A stretch of 23,842 nucleotides of DNA from UBA7692 sp964552715 (GCA_964552715.1 CAZKHZ010000029.1:1-23842), one strand, 5' to 3'; shown: positions 15,602-23,520, numbered from the stretch's first letter. Notes: generated from the sequence alone by a model not told the origin. Numbers and translations are program-made.

Positions 15602-16396
15602 ATGAACAAGGAAATACAAGACGAGTTAAACGAGATAGCACCAACGCTGGCAAAGTTGCCGCGTGTGAATGCTTTTAGCGTTCCCGTTATGTATTTTTCT
15701 ACGCTGCCCGAAAAAATTATTGAAGCCACGTTAAAAGAAGAATTGAATTTGGCTGAACCAGAACTTTCGCCTCTTTTAATCAGTCTTAAAAAATCAAAGG
15801 CAATGCAATTGCCGGAGGGTTATTTTGCAAACACATCTTCTGCTTTTATTGAAAGGATAAGACATGAAGAAGTTAAAGAAGAGTTAGCGATTGTAGCCCC
15901 TTCACTTTTGAATGTTGCAAAAGAAAATCCATTTACTGTTCCTTCAAACTACTTCGCTTCGTTGTCGCAAAAAGTGCTTCAAAAAGCAAAGGCAGAAGAA
16001 GCTGCTGCAACTCTATCTCTAGGTTGGTTGGATGGGGTAAACAATGTTTTAGACAAATTGCTTACTCCGCTTTTCAATCCTCGTTTATCATTTGCTTTTG
16101 CCGTTGTTTTTGTGGGTGTTATGATTTTTTGGTTTGGTGTTCAACAACGTAATATTAAACTGGATACGAATAGTGAATTGGCAGCACAATTACAAAGCAT
16201 TAATCACGATGAAGTGCATAACTACGTTGCTATGAATATTGATGATTTTGATGAAACAACATTGATCAGAAAGATTAATACTGATAAATCACTTATGGTG
16301 ATTGATGATGCACTGTTGAACGATGCAAATTTTGAACAAGAATTACTGAAAGAGTTGGATGAAGAAAACTTTTACAATAATCTTGAACCTGTTTAA
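15602..16396 (+). CDS. Putative membrane anti-sigma factor with three 43-residue repeats
   Basis: A 264-residue protein with one membrane segment (about 162-180). The N-terminal 160 residues, presumably cytoplasmic, comprise three tandem repeats. Each has an acidic start (EL-x-IAP-like), then a VP or LP turn and an aromatic YF pair: VP at 27-28 with YF 31-32, LP at 70-71 with YF 74-75, and VP at 113-114 with YF 117-118. The spacing is exactly 43 residues each time. The C-terminal 84 residues are acidic and would be periplasmic. Position directly after an ECF sigma gene (49-bp gap) and single-pass topology suggest an anti-sigma factor, but there is no zinc-finger or RskA/FecR-type domain that I recognise. 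No experimental role is claimed. Confidence 0.7.
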   Translation: MNKEIQDELNEIAPTLAKLPRVNAFSVPVMYFSTLPEKIIEATLKEELNLAEPELSPLLISLKKSKAMQLPEGYFANTSSAFIERIRHEEVKEELAIVAPSLLNVAKENPFTVPSNYFASLSQKVLQKAKAEEAAATLSLGWLDGVNNVLDKLLTPLFNPRLSFAFAVVFVGVMIFWFGVQQRNIKLDTNSELAAQLQSINHDEVHNYVAMNIDDFDETTLIRKINTDKSLMVIDDALLNDANFEQELLKELDEENFYNNLEPV

Positions 16397-16410
16397 TTAA
16401 AATACTTTTT

Positions 16411-16821
16411 ATGAAATCATATATATCCACAATTGCAATCGTTTTATTTTTTATAAGTTTTAGCAAGAATTCTTTTTCACAAAACGAAAAAGTTGAATCA
16501 TTGCGTGTTGCTTTCATTACTGAACAATTGCAGTTAACTCCCGAAGAAAGTCAGAAGTTCTGGCCAGTTTACAATCAATATCGAGGCGAATTAAAATCTC
16601 TGCGTAAGGCTTATCGCTTAGATGTTGCCAGCGAAGATGATTCTCAATTGGCAGATAAGAAGTTTGAATTCGAGCAAAAGAAATTGGACTTAATGAAAAA
16701 GTATCGTCCGCAAATTGAACAAGTAGTTGGTGCAAGGAAATTTGGATTATTGATTTCTGCTGAAGATAAATTCAAGCAAGAACTCTTGAAACGCATTCAA
16801 GATTCCAAAGGTTCCAAGTAG
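16411..16821 (+). CDS. Spy/CpxP-like periplasmic protein, ECF sigma sensor type
   Basis: A 136-residue exported, mainly helical protein with a signal peptide of about 23 residues. The sequence VAFITEQLQLTPEESQKFWP (33-52) matches the small periplasmic proteins annotated in Bacteroidota as sensors of ECF-type sigma factors, distant relatives of Spy and CpxP with their LTxxQ-type motif. The rest is charged helix (KKLDLMKKYRPQIEQVV, then AEDKFKQELLKRIQD). It starts 14 bp after the repeat-containing membrane protein, so the sigma factor, membrane partner and this protein form one operon. A likely job is sensing envelope stress or chaperoning periplasmic proteins and passing the signal through the membrane protein (inference). 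Confidence 0.8.
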   Translation: MKSYISTIAIVLFFISFSKNSFSQNEKVESLRVAFITEQLQLTPEESQKFWPVYNQYRGELKSLRKAYRLDVASEDDSQLADKKFEFEQKKLDLMKKYRPQIEQVVGARKFGLLISAEDKFKQELLKRIQDSKGSK

Positions 16822-16831
16822 TTGCTTTTAG

Positions 16832-16853
16832 AAGTTTATTGCTCAATAAACTT
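16832..16853 (+). terminator. Perfect hairpin after the ECF operon
   Basis: AAGTTTATTG (16832-16841) and CAATAAACTT (16844-16853) are fully complementary across a 2-base gap, effectively a stem with a GCTC-type loop. It sits 11 bp after the stop codon of the Spy-like gene. There is no U-tract right behind it, only ATTTT further on, so it may be a weak terminator or a 3'-end stabiliser. Confidence 0.45.
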
Positions 16854-16937
16854 AGCCTCAATAAAATTTTCTTGGCTATTTAAGCATTGATTATCAGCTT
16901 ATTTATCGCCTTGATTGAAAAATATTTGCTAAAATGC

Positions 16938-16969
16938 TTTGAAATGCAAAAGCATAAATCCTATATTCG
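16938..16969 (+). promoter_or_regulatory. Putative promoter of the rplM-rpsI-rpsB block
   Basis: TTTG (16938-16941), a 20-bp spacer, then TATATTCG (16962-16969) is one mismatch from TAnnTTTG at consensus spacing. It gives a leader of about 30 bp to the rplM ATG at 17005. The related box TATCTTCG occurs just upstream of asnS, so TAnnTTCGCG may be a local variant used by translation genes (inference). Confidence 0.5.
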
Positions 16970-17004
16970 CGTCCCGTTTTAAAAAACAAAGCGGAAGTTA
17001 TATC

Positions 17005-17442
17005 ATGCAGTCACGGAGTTATACAACAAAATCGGTATCCGCACTCGACATCAAGAGAGAGTGGTTTGTAATTGATGCCGAAGGCAAAACATTAGGCAGA
17101 ATGGCAACACAGATTGCCACAATTTTGCGCGGAAAACACAAAGCAACATTTACACCAAACAGCGATTGCGGTGACAACGTGATTGTTTTGAATTCAGCAA
17201 AAGTTAGAATGACAGGTAATAAATTAAACGCAAAACAACTGATACATTATACGGGCTTTCCGGGTGGTCAACGTTTTCGCACACCTCGTCAGATTCTAGA
17301 AAAAAATCCAAACGAGTTGACTGAAATTGCAGTAAAAGGAATGTTGCCTAAATCTACTTTGGGTGCTCAAATGTTCCGCAGGCTGTATGTTTACAGTGAT
17401 GCTAATCACGCCCATGCAGCACAACAACCTAAAGCACTATAA
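17005..17442 (+). CDS. rplM: 50S ribosomal protein L13
   Basis: Early-assembling protein of the large ribosomal subunit. The 145 residues show the standard pattern: REWFVIDAEGKTLGRMATQI, RGKHKATFTPNSDCGDNVIV, the YTGFPGG loop, and the C-terminal GMLPKSTLGAQMFRRLYVY. The first possible ATG (16939) would add 22 residues that overlap the predicted promoter and match nothing in L13, so the ATG at 17005 is chosen. It is followed by rpsI after 35 bp, the usual L13-S9 pairing. Confidence 0.97.
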   Translation: MQSRSYTTKSVSALDIKREWFVIDAEGKTLGRMATQIATILRGKHKATFTPNSDCGDNVIVLNSAKVRMTGNKLNAKQLIHYTGFPGGQRFRTPRQILEKNPNELTEIAVKGMLPKSTLGAQMFRRLYVYSDANHAHAAQQPKAL

Positions 17443-17477
17443 TTAATTAAAACAACACATTCAACAATAACATCCGA

Positions 17478-17861
17478 ATGAGTAAAGTAACAGTAGGAAG
17501 ACGCAAAGCAGCAGTAGCTCGCGCATCGGTAAAATCTGGTAGCGGTCAAGTTTTAATCAACGGTAAAGACTATAAAGAGTATTTGCCAATTGTATATCTG
17601 CAACACAAAGTGGAAGCTCCTTTAAAGGCGGCCGAAGTTGAAGGGAAATTAGATATTTCTATCAATGTTTACGGTGGTGGCATTAAAGGTCAGGCAGAAG
17701 CAATTTCCTTGGCAATAGCAAGAAACATTGTTGCTGACGATCCGGAAAAACGCCCTGCATTGAAGAAAGAAAAATTACTACGTAGAGATGCTCGCGTGGT
17801 GGAAAGAAAGAAAACTGGTTTGCGCAAAGCCCGCAAAAAAGAACAGTACAGCAAGCGTTAA
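17478..17861 (+). CDS. rpsI: 30S ribosomal protein S9
   Basis: Small-subunit protein whose C-terminal tail reaches the P-site tRNA. The 127 residues begin with VGRRKAAVARASVK and contain the VYGGGIKGQAEAISLAIAR core. They end in the basic tail RKKTGLRKARKKEQYSKR, with the terminal Lys-Arg that contacts tRNA. It sits in the standard position between rplM and rpsB. Confidence 0.97.
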   Translation: MSKVTVGRRKAAVARASVKSGSGQVLINGKDYKEYLPIVYLQHKVEAPLKAAEVEGKLDISINVYGGGIKGQAEAISLAIARNIVADDPEKRPALKKEKLLRRDARVVERKKTGLRKARKKEQYSKR

Positions 17862-17896
17862 TCAATTTTTTTCAAAGGTTATATTATCTATACTAT

Positions 17897-18775
17897 ATGC
17901 AAAAATTATCTCAGGAAGCGTTAATCGAAGCTGGTGTTCACTTTGGTCACCTAAAACGTAAATGGAATCCGAAAATGTTGCCTTACATTTTCACCGAAAA
18001 GAAAGGCATTCATATCATTGACCTTAACAGAACAACTGAAAAGTTGGATGAGGCAGCAAATGCCCTTCGTTTTATGGCGAAAAGCGGAAAGAAAATTCTT
18101 TTCGTTGCAACCAAAAAGCAAGCTAAAGAAATCGTTAAAGAGGCAGCTAAGAAAGTGAATATGCCTTTTGTAACCGAACGTTGGTTAGGTGGTATGTTGA
18201 CAAACTTCACCACAATCCGTAAGAGCATCAAAAAAATGCAAACCATCGAAAAGATGCTTGCTGATGGCACTTTGGAAAACACAACCAAAAAAGAGCGTTT
18301 GGTTTTGACACGTGAGAAAGATAAAATGGAAAGAGTATTGGGCGGTGTAAGCGCATTGAATCGCGTGCCAAGTGCAATTTTCTTAGTGGATATTTCACAC
18401 GAGCATATTGCTTTGAAAGAAGCGCAGCGTTTGAACATCAACACTTTTGGTATTGTTGATACAAACAGCGACCCAACTAAAGTTGACTTTGCAATTCCTG
18501 CTAACGATGATGCAGCCCAATCTATTGCATTAATCACCAATTTTATTGTTGAAGCAATTGCAGAAGGTTTGGCAGAAAGAGCAGCTAATAAAGACGGAGA
18601 AGATGATGGTGATGTTGAAGATAATGACAACCAAAACTTAGAAGTTGTTTCTGAAGAGGAAGGTGCAGATGGCAAACGCAGACGCAGAGGCACAGGTGGT
18701 GGCAATGCAGGTGGTGGCGCAGGTCGCAGCCGCAGCCGCACAGGTGGTGGTGGTGCAGGTGCAGTAAAAAAATAA
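17897..18775 (+). CDS. rpsB: 30S ribosomal protein S2 with long acidic/Gly-Arg tail
   Basis: Small-subunit protein needed for late 30S assembly and binding of S1. The core is standard: LIEAGVHFGHLKRKWNPKM (10-27), FVTERWLGGMLTNF (91-104), and IGIVDTNSDP-like FGIVDTNSDP near 184-193. The usual protein ends near residue 228. This one continues for about 64 residues: an acidic block (about 234-255), a KRRRR cluster at 260-264, and a low-complexity Gly/Arg/Ser tail to residue 292. The tail is in frame and ends at a normal stop, followed by an intrinsic terminator. A start at 17897 gives the canonical N-terminus. There is no visible Shine-Dalgarno sequence. Confidence 0.96.
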   Translation: MQKLSQEALIEAGVHFGHLKRKWNPKMLPYIFTEKKGIHIIDLNRTTEKLDEAANALRFMAKSGKKILFVATKKQAKEIVKEAAKKVNMPFVTERWLGGMLTNFTTIRKSIKKMQTIEKMLADGTLENTTKKERLVLTREKDKMERVLGGVSALNRVPSAIFLVDISHEHIALKEAQRLNINTFGIVDTNSDPTKVDFAIPANDDAAQSIALITNFIVEAIAEGLAERAANKDGEDDGDVEDNDNQNLEVVSEEEGADGKRRRRGTGGGNAGGGAGRSRSRTGGGGAGAVKK

Positions 18776-18807
18776 TACTGTACTAAACTCATAATAATCA
18801 ATCATTG

Positions 18808-18846
18808 CTTGCCAAGTTTGCCCACAGCAACTTGGCAAGTTTTTTT
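18808..18846 (+). terminator. Intrinsic terminator between rpsB and tsf
   Basis: An 11-bp perfect stem, CTTGCCAAGTT (18808-18818) with AACTTGGCAAG (18829-18839), has a 10-base loop and is followed by seven T (18840-18846). It ends transcription after rpsB or attenuates it before tsf, so tsf may have its own promoter in the 40-bp gap, though none is recognised. Confidence 0.92.
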
Positions 18847-18886
18847 AATAAAAAACCAATCATTAAATAAAAATCAAATTTAAGTT

Positions 18887-19723
18887 ATGACAGTTACAGC
18901 TGCTCAAGTAAATGAACTTCGCAACCTTACAGGTGCGGGATTGATGGATTGCAAAAAAGCACTTACAGAGAGTGAGGGCGATGTTCAAAAAGCCATAGAT
19001 TTTTTGCGTAAAAAAGGTGCTAAAGTTGCCGAGTTGCGTGCCGGTCGCGCTGCGTCAGAAGGTGTGGTTATTGCTAAAACTACTGCCGATAACAAACGCG
19101 GTGTTGTTGTATATCTTTCTTGCGAAACAGATTTTGTTGCAAAGAATGAGGATTTCCGTCAGTTAGCTGAAAGCATTGCAGAACTTGCTTTAAGCAGCAA
19201 TGTCACAACTTTGGAAGCATTGTTGGCAGCAGAGTTAAATGGTACGGTTGTTAAGAGTTTGTTGCAAGAGAAAGTTTCTGCAATCGGTGAATTAATTGAT
19301 ATATCTTCTTTTGAAGTTTTGGAAGGAGAAAGCTTAGTTGCTTACAATCACATGGGTAACAAAATTGGGGTATTGGTTGCTTTGAACCAACCTTTGAATG
19401 ATGCCATTGCAGCCGTTGGAAGAGATGTAGCTATGCAAATTGCAGCTATGAATCCTGCTGCGGTTGATGCTGCTGGAATTTCAGCAGAAGTTTTGAATAG
19501 GGAAAAAGCAATTGCACGCGAAAAGGCGGTAGCTCAAGGCAAGCCTGAAAATATCTTAGATAAAATAGCTGAAGGTGCAGCAAATACATTTGTAAAAGAG
19601 AACACTTTGCTAACCCAACCATTCGTTAAAGATGGAAGCAAAACAGTTTCGCAAGTGCTTGGACAAGCTAGCAGCGGATTGACCGTTACTGGTTTTAAAC
19701 GTGCAGCTTTAGGCATTAAATAA
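18887..19723 (+). CDS. tsf: Elongation factor Ts
   Basis: Guanine-nucleotide exchange factor that recycles EF-Tu-GDP. The N-terminal UBA-like domain has LRNLTGAGLMDCKKALTE (11-28). The EF-Tu-contacting motif TDFVAKNEDF is at residues 81-90. The C-terminal dimerisation domain follows, ending LTVTGFKRAALGIK. At 278 residues it is a single-core EF-Ts of normal size. It follows rpsB in the classic order, but a strong intrinsic terminator separates the two. A second terminator follows this gene. Confidence 0.97.
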   Translation: MTVTAAQVNELRNLTGAGLMDCKKALTESEGDVQKAIDFLRKKGAKVAELRAGRAASEGVVIAKTTADNKRGVVVYLSCETDFVAKNEDFRQLAESIAELALSSNVTTLEALLAAELNGTVVKSLLQEKVSAIGELIDISSFEVLEGESLVAYNHMGNKIGVLVALNQPLNDAIAAVGRDVAMQIAAMNPAAVDAAGISAEVLNREKAIAREKAVAQGKPENILDKIAEGAANTFVKENTLLTQPFVKDGSKTVSQVLGQASSGLTVTGFKRAALGIK

Positions 19724-19745
19724 TTGTTTTCAAATTCAATATTAG

Positions 19746-19772
19746 AATCCTGCCTTCGGGCGGGATTTTTTT
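19746..19772 (+). terminator. Intrinsic terminator after tsf (UUCG tetraloop)
   Basis: A 9-bp stem, AATCCTGCC (19746-19754) and GGCGGGATT (19759-19767), with one G-T pair, is closed by a stable TTCG tetraloop. A run of seven T spans 19766-19772. It ends the ribosomal/translation block 22 bp after the tsf stop. Confidence 0.93.
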
Positions 19773-19923
19773 GTTTTAGGGATTTTTTCATCATAGGCTT
19801 CATAACTTTACAGCGCATCAAAATTTCTAATGTCAGTTTTAGTAGGATATTGAAGAATATCTTGTAACAATAGGGGGCAGACTAAAATTCTACTACCTTT
19901 ACTATTCATCATATCAGTTTATT

Positions 19924-21417
19924 ATGAATAAAAAACTCACCGCATTTTTATTTGCCATTTTTTGCACTTATTCAATATTTGCTCAAATGCCTGTAGTAGT
20001 TAACTGGGTAGATAAAGTTTTGGATACTATACTGGTAGAAAAGAATATACGCTATGGGTCTGCTTTTGATTTTGCAGGTGATAGCGTGCCGCTTGAGCTA
20101 AACATTTATCGTACTGTTTGCACAAAAGGCTCTCAAATCCTTTCTAATCAACCATTGCTGGTGGTCATTCATGGCGGTTCTTTTCTTGCTGGTAACAAGG
20201 ATGAGCCTTCTATTGTGCAGTACTGCAAGGACTTTGCAGCCCGTGGATACATTGCCGTAAGTATCAATTATCGTTTGGGATTTGTAAATGATAATGGTGC
20301 CAACAACTGCAACTATCCCAACTATCAATGTTTTTTTGCAGCAGATAGTGCTGAGTGGTTTCGTGCATTATATAGAGGTATTCAGGATGCCAATGACGCT
20401 ATTAATTTTATGTTAAAATATAATTTTCCAATTATTTTGGGCGCAAGCGGTTTGTATCAAGTAAATGCAGGAATTGACCAAGATAATATTTTTGTTATGG
20501 GCGAAAGCGCAGGTGCACTCATAGCTTTGGGGGTGGCTTTGATGGATTCAACTGCTGAAAAATTTCCGCAGGCTTATGCCTTGAATAGCCTGCCAAAGCC
20601 TCATTCCAATACTTCATTTTGTCCTCACAATAGCAATAGAATTTTACCCGACACCATCGGTCGCCCCGATTTGGGAAGTATTTTTGGAAGTCAATACAAT
20701 GCGCTAAACCGCAAGCCCATCAAAGCAGTTGGCAATATGTTTGGCGCACTCACCACCGATTTATTGAAACTTCATAAAACCAACCAAAAGCCCGCCATTT
20801 TCTCTTACCATCGCCCTTGCGATTTAGTAGTGCCAATTGACGAAGGCACTGTTTATAATGGGCTGAACTGGTGTTTTACTAATGGCTATGGTTGTTTTGC
20901 AATTGACAATGTGCCAAAGGTATATGGCAGTCGTTCGTTCAGCAAATGGAATGATAGTTTTAACTATGGCTACACTATTAGCAATTATTTTACAACCGAT
21001 ACCTTCAATTTTGCATACCTGCTGGGGCAATATAGTTGTGTGAATCAGGTAAATCAATCGTGTCATGGTTATGACAACCGCAGCTTGCGCGATAGTTTGT
21101 TGGCTGCTTTTTTTGCCCCTTTTGTATCGTCTCAAACCCGATTTTGTCTCGAACTTGTGTCGGTTGATAATATAGATATGGCTTCAAACCTTCTGCATGT
21201 TTATCCTAATCCATTTAGTGAAACAATATCTATTCGCAATAACACGGGTAAAAATTGCTCATACTATTTATATGACATGATTGGCAGGCAAGTGATGGCA
21301 GGCATAGTAGAAATTGGTTTGCAACAGTTTCAAGTATCTCCATCACTTGCAAAGGGAAATTACGTGATGAAAGTAATTACTGAACAAGGAGTTTTAACAC
21401 AGCGCTTGCATCATTAA
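19924..21417 (+). CDS. Secreted alpha/beta-hydrolase (esterase-like) with type IX secretion tail
   Basis: Exported carboxylesterase/lipase-like hydrolase. A signal peptide (about 1-20, ending IFA) is followed by an alpha/beta-hydrolase domain with the oxyanion-hole motif HGGSF (83-87) and the nucleophile elbow GESAG (193-197, Ser 195). Asp 300 in HRPCDLVVP and His 381 in CHGYD are plausible remaining triad members. Many cysteines (for example 127, 136, 233, 299) suggest disulfides. Residues about 418-497 form a type A sorting domain of the type IX system: VYPNPFSETISI, YDMIGRQV, and GNYVMKVITEQGVLTQRL. The product is therefore probably secreted or cell-surface attached. The substrate is unknown. 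The gene is monocistronic, between the tsf terminator and an IS remnant. Confidence 0.87.
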   Translation: MNKKLTAFLFAIFCTYSIFAQMPVVVNWVDKVLDTILVEKNIRYGSAFDFAGDSVPLELNIYRTVCTKGSQILSNQPLLVVIHGGSFLAGNKDEPSIVQYCKDFAARGYIAVSINYRLGFVNDNGANNCNYPNYQCFFAADSAEWFRALYRGIQDANDAINFMLKYNFPIILGASGLYQVNAGIDQDNIFVMGESAGALIALGVALMDSTAEKFPQAYALNSLPKPHSNTSFCPHNSNRILPDTIGRPDLGSIFGSQYNALNRKPIKAVGNMFGALTTDLLKLHKTNQKPAIFSYHRPCDLVVPIDEGTVYNGLNWCFTNGYGCFAIDNVPKVYGSRSFSKWNDSFNYGYTISNYFTTDTFNFAYLLGQYSCVNQVNQSCHGYDNRSLRDSLLAAFFAPFVSSQTRFCLELVSVDNIDMASNLLHVYPNPFSETISIRNNTGKNCSYYLYDMIGRQVMAGIVEIGLQQFQVSPSLAKGNYVMKVITEQGVLTQRLHH

Positions 21418-21633
21418 ATTGATTTAGTGAATCCTTTAAAAATCAAATGAAACACATATCAACAAAGTTTAAGCAAGAATAGTAGTAATTGTTATGGGCA
21501 GCAATGAAGGCTTTTTTTAAGAGAACCGAATGATTAATGAGTTCAATTCAAAGATAAACATAGGATGTAAAACATGTTTTTGGCAAACGTATATTTCCTC
21601 TAATGTAACCATTTCGCTATGGCGGAACAATTA

Positions 21634-22066
21634 GTGGTTATTGACTACCTCACGGCAACAGCTACCTTGCTTTTCAAAATTCCGATGTTCGATATATTGT
21701 GTTCCTGTAGGCGGTAACTATACTTCTTGTTTGCGCTCTACGAGTGTTGAAAGAGCTTTGCTTATATTGATGCCTCAGTGGTTACAATAGTCGGGGTGAT
21801 ATTCTTTTACCTCACTGGGCGTTTCACGTAATAAGAGTTTATTACCTTAATGCCCTTTCTGACCTCCTGTTGGCTTATCGCTTTGTTTCTCGTAAACTTT
21901 TTTGATTGCTCCTGCCAATATCTTGTGATGGTGGCGTATGGCTTGTTTTACTTTTTCGTCCATTACGCAAAAAGTCTATCTCTGCAAGAAACTCAACAAT
22001 GATTGCTTTTAGTGATGCCACTTCTGCTTCTAATTCTTTGATGCAATTTTCGATGTTGCAAAGTGC
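21634..22066 (-). pseudogene. Decayed IS66-family transposase, N-terminal fragment
   Basis: Reading the minus strand from 22066 leftward recovers the N-terminal part of an IS66 TnpC transposase. It shows a coiled-coil IKELEAEVASLKAI, a HTPPSQDIGRSNQKSLR segment, then after a frameshift near 21893 EKQSDKPTGGQKGH. Next come RETPSEVKEYHPDYCNH, LVERKQEV and a weak EHR segment. The frame is broken by that shift and by stops at 21847-21849, 21775-21777, 21718-21720 and 21631-21633. One stop replaces the second cysteine of the CNHCG zinc motif. Weak similarity may continue to about 21560. The catalytic DDE domain and terminal inverted repeats are not present, so it is an immobile relic. From 21418 to about 21560 nothing is seen. 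Confidence 0.8.
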
Positions 22067-22098
22067 TTACTTTCTTCGCTAATTAGCAATACCTTTTT

Positions 22099-22365
22099 TC
22101 AACTACTATATTTGTGGTGGCTAGTTACAGCCACCGCACCTTCCATAGCTGTATTGCGGCTATGTTCTAAAATGATGTCAATACTAGTTTGGCTTGGCTT
22201 AAATTGAAAGCTATCTAAAATCTCTTTCATGTCAACAATGTCTTGAAATTCTTCTGCAATTTGCTCGTTACATTCAATTTGAGCCTTCACTTTTTGTGCT
22301 GTGCCTGATGGCAATTCTCCGTAGGCAGCAAGTAATAAATCGTTAGGTGTAAAAGTTTGTTTCAT
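22099..22365 (-). CDS. Small anti-sigma-like cytoplasmic protein
   Basis: An 88-residue soluble protein without cysteines arranged as a zinc finger and without a membrane segment. The N-terminal half, with FTPNDLLLAAYGELPSG and then a helix ending in ILDSF, follows a pattern common in small Bacteroidota proteins that resemble the N-terminal domain of anti-sigma factors. The middle contains PSQTSIDIILEHSRN, also typical of that group. The function is not established, and no sigma gene lies beside it. Part of the 3' end (AVAVTSHHKYSS) looks less conserved. It ends 33 bp before the IS66 relic, so its C-terminus may have been altered by the insertion (inference). Confidence 0.6.
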   Translation of the reverse strand: MKQTFTPNDLLLAAYGELPSGTAQKVKAQIECNEQIAEEFQDIVDMKEILDSFQFKPSQTSIDIILEHSRNTAMEGAVAVTSHHKYSS

Positions 22366-22444
22366 GATACTAGATTTTGTTATTGTAATAGTATAACGTA
22401 AAGGTGAATCATTTATTATGTAGCGGTGAATTTTTATTTTTTGC

Positions 22445-23473
22445 TCAATGCTTATTTGCTAATTGACCACAGGCTGCATCTATGTCTTTTCCTCGGCTTC
22501 TACGCACAGCAACTTCTATATTATGCTTACGCAAATGAGCTACAAAGGCATCGCGCTTTTCGGCTTTTGCCTTCTTTAACGTAACGCCTTCCACGTTATT
22601 GTATTCAATCAGATTGATAAATGCCGGAACTTGTTTGTAGAGCTTGATAAGATTATCGGCATCCTCTATGCTATCATTAAAACCATCAAAAAGAATATAC
22701 TCAAACGTAATTTTGTTGCCAGTTTTTTCGTAGAAATAATTGAGCGCGTCAATCACATCTTCCAATTTATTGCTTTTGTTGATGTCCATGATGGTCTCGC
22801 GTTTATCGTTGGTGGGGGCGTGTAGCGAAAGAGCAAGATTAAACTTAACACCTTCGTCTGCCATGCGCCTGATACCGCGCTCAATGCCGGACGTAGAAAC
22901 CGTTACTCTACGGGCAGCCATGTTCAACCCTTCGGGCGAAGTGATGTAACGAATGCTTTGCATCACATTATCATAGTTAAGTAAAGGCTCGCCCATGCCC
23001 ATGTACACAATATTGGTAAGCCCCCTGCCATTATGCGCTTTGGCATGTTGATTGAGCAAATAAATCTGATCATAAATTTCGGAGGCTTCTAAGTTGCGTT
23101 CACGCTTAAGAAACCCTGTGGCGCAAAAAGAACAACTAAGCGAACAACCCACCTGCGATGAAACACATGCTGTACTTCTTTCATCATCGGGAATCATCAC
23201 ACCTTCTACCACTCTTTTATCATGCAAAGCCATCGCTATTTTCACAGTTCCGTCTTTGCTTTTTTGCACTACGAATTCTTCAACCAGAAAAAAAGAAAAT
23301 TGCGCATTCAATTTTTCGCGTAATGGTTTAGAAAGGTTGGTCATTTCATCAAAACCGCGCACACTTTTTTGCCATAGCCATTCATGTATCTGTTTGGCGC
23401 GAAATTTTGGTTCACCTAATGCAACCAAGGCTTCGGTAATTTCTGCCAACGATAAGCTGCGGATGTCTTTCAT
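22445..23473 (-). CDS. rlmN: Dual-specificity 23S rRNA A2503 / tRNA A37 methyltransferase RlmN
   Basis: Radical-SAM enzyme that methylates C2 of adenosine 2503 in 23S rRNA and A37 in some tRNAs. At 342 residues it has the usual length. The iron-sulfur cluster cysteines are C110, C114 and C117 in GCSLSCSFCATG. The two mechanistic cysteines are C103 in TACVSSQ and C335 in AACGQL, so the site is complete. Other family motifs are YMGMGEPLLNYDNV (157-170), TVSTSGI (191-197) and LALSLHAP (213-220). The ATG at 23473 gives a standard N-terminus. It follows asd on the same strand after a 77-bp gap with a heptamer run. Confidence 0.97.
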   Translation of the reverse strand: MKDIRSLSLAEITEALVALGEPKFRAKQIHEWLWQKSVRGFDEMTNLSKPLREKLNAQFSFFLVEEFVVQKSKDGTVKIAMALHDKRVVEGVMIPDDERSTACVSSQVGCSLSCSFCATGFLKRERNLEASEIYDQIYLLNQHAKAHNGRGLTNIVYMGMGEPLLNYDNVMQSIRYITSPEGLNMAARRVTVSTSGIERGIRRMADEGVKFNLALSLHAPTNDKRETIMDINKSNKLEDVIDALNYFYEKTGNKITFEYILFDGFNDSIEDADNLIKLYKQVPAFINLIEYNNVEGVTLKKAKAEKRDAFVAHLRKHNIEVAVRRSRGKDIDAACGQLANKH

Positions 23474-23520
23474 GATTTTAAAATAGAAAAAGGAAAGTTG
23501 AAAAATGTAAAAGTTTTAAA

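Noticed and set aside
16939..17004. N-terminal extension of L13 from the upstream ATG
   Set aside because: The extra 22 residues are not part of L13 and overlap the -33 and -7 promoter boxes.
18010..18801. 263-codon minus-strand open frame opposite rpsB
   Set aside because: It is the antisense shadow of rpsB; its proline-, alanine- and serine-rich content reflects the sense codons.
19846..19861. GATATT-GAAG-AATATC as an operator upstream of the esterase gene
   Set aside because: A 6-bp palindrome in AT-rich leader DNA is expected by chance, and no cognate regulator is near.
21650..21790. Plus-strand fragment reading GGNYTSCLRSTS as a decayed surface-protein domain
   Set aside because: The same DNA reads much better on the minus strand as IS66 transposase; the plus-strand resemblance is short and unspecific.
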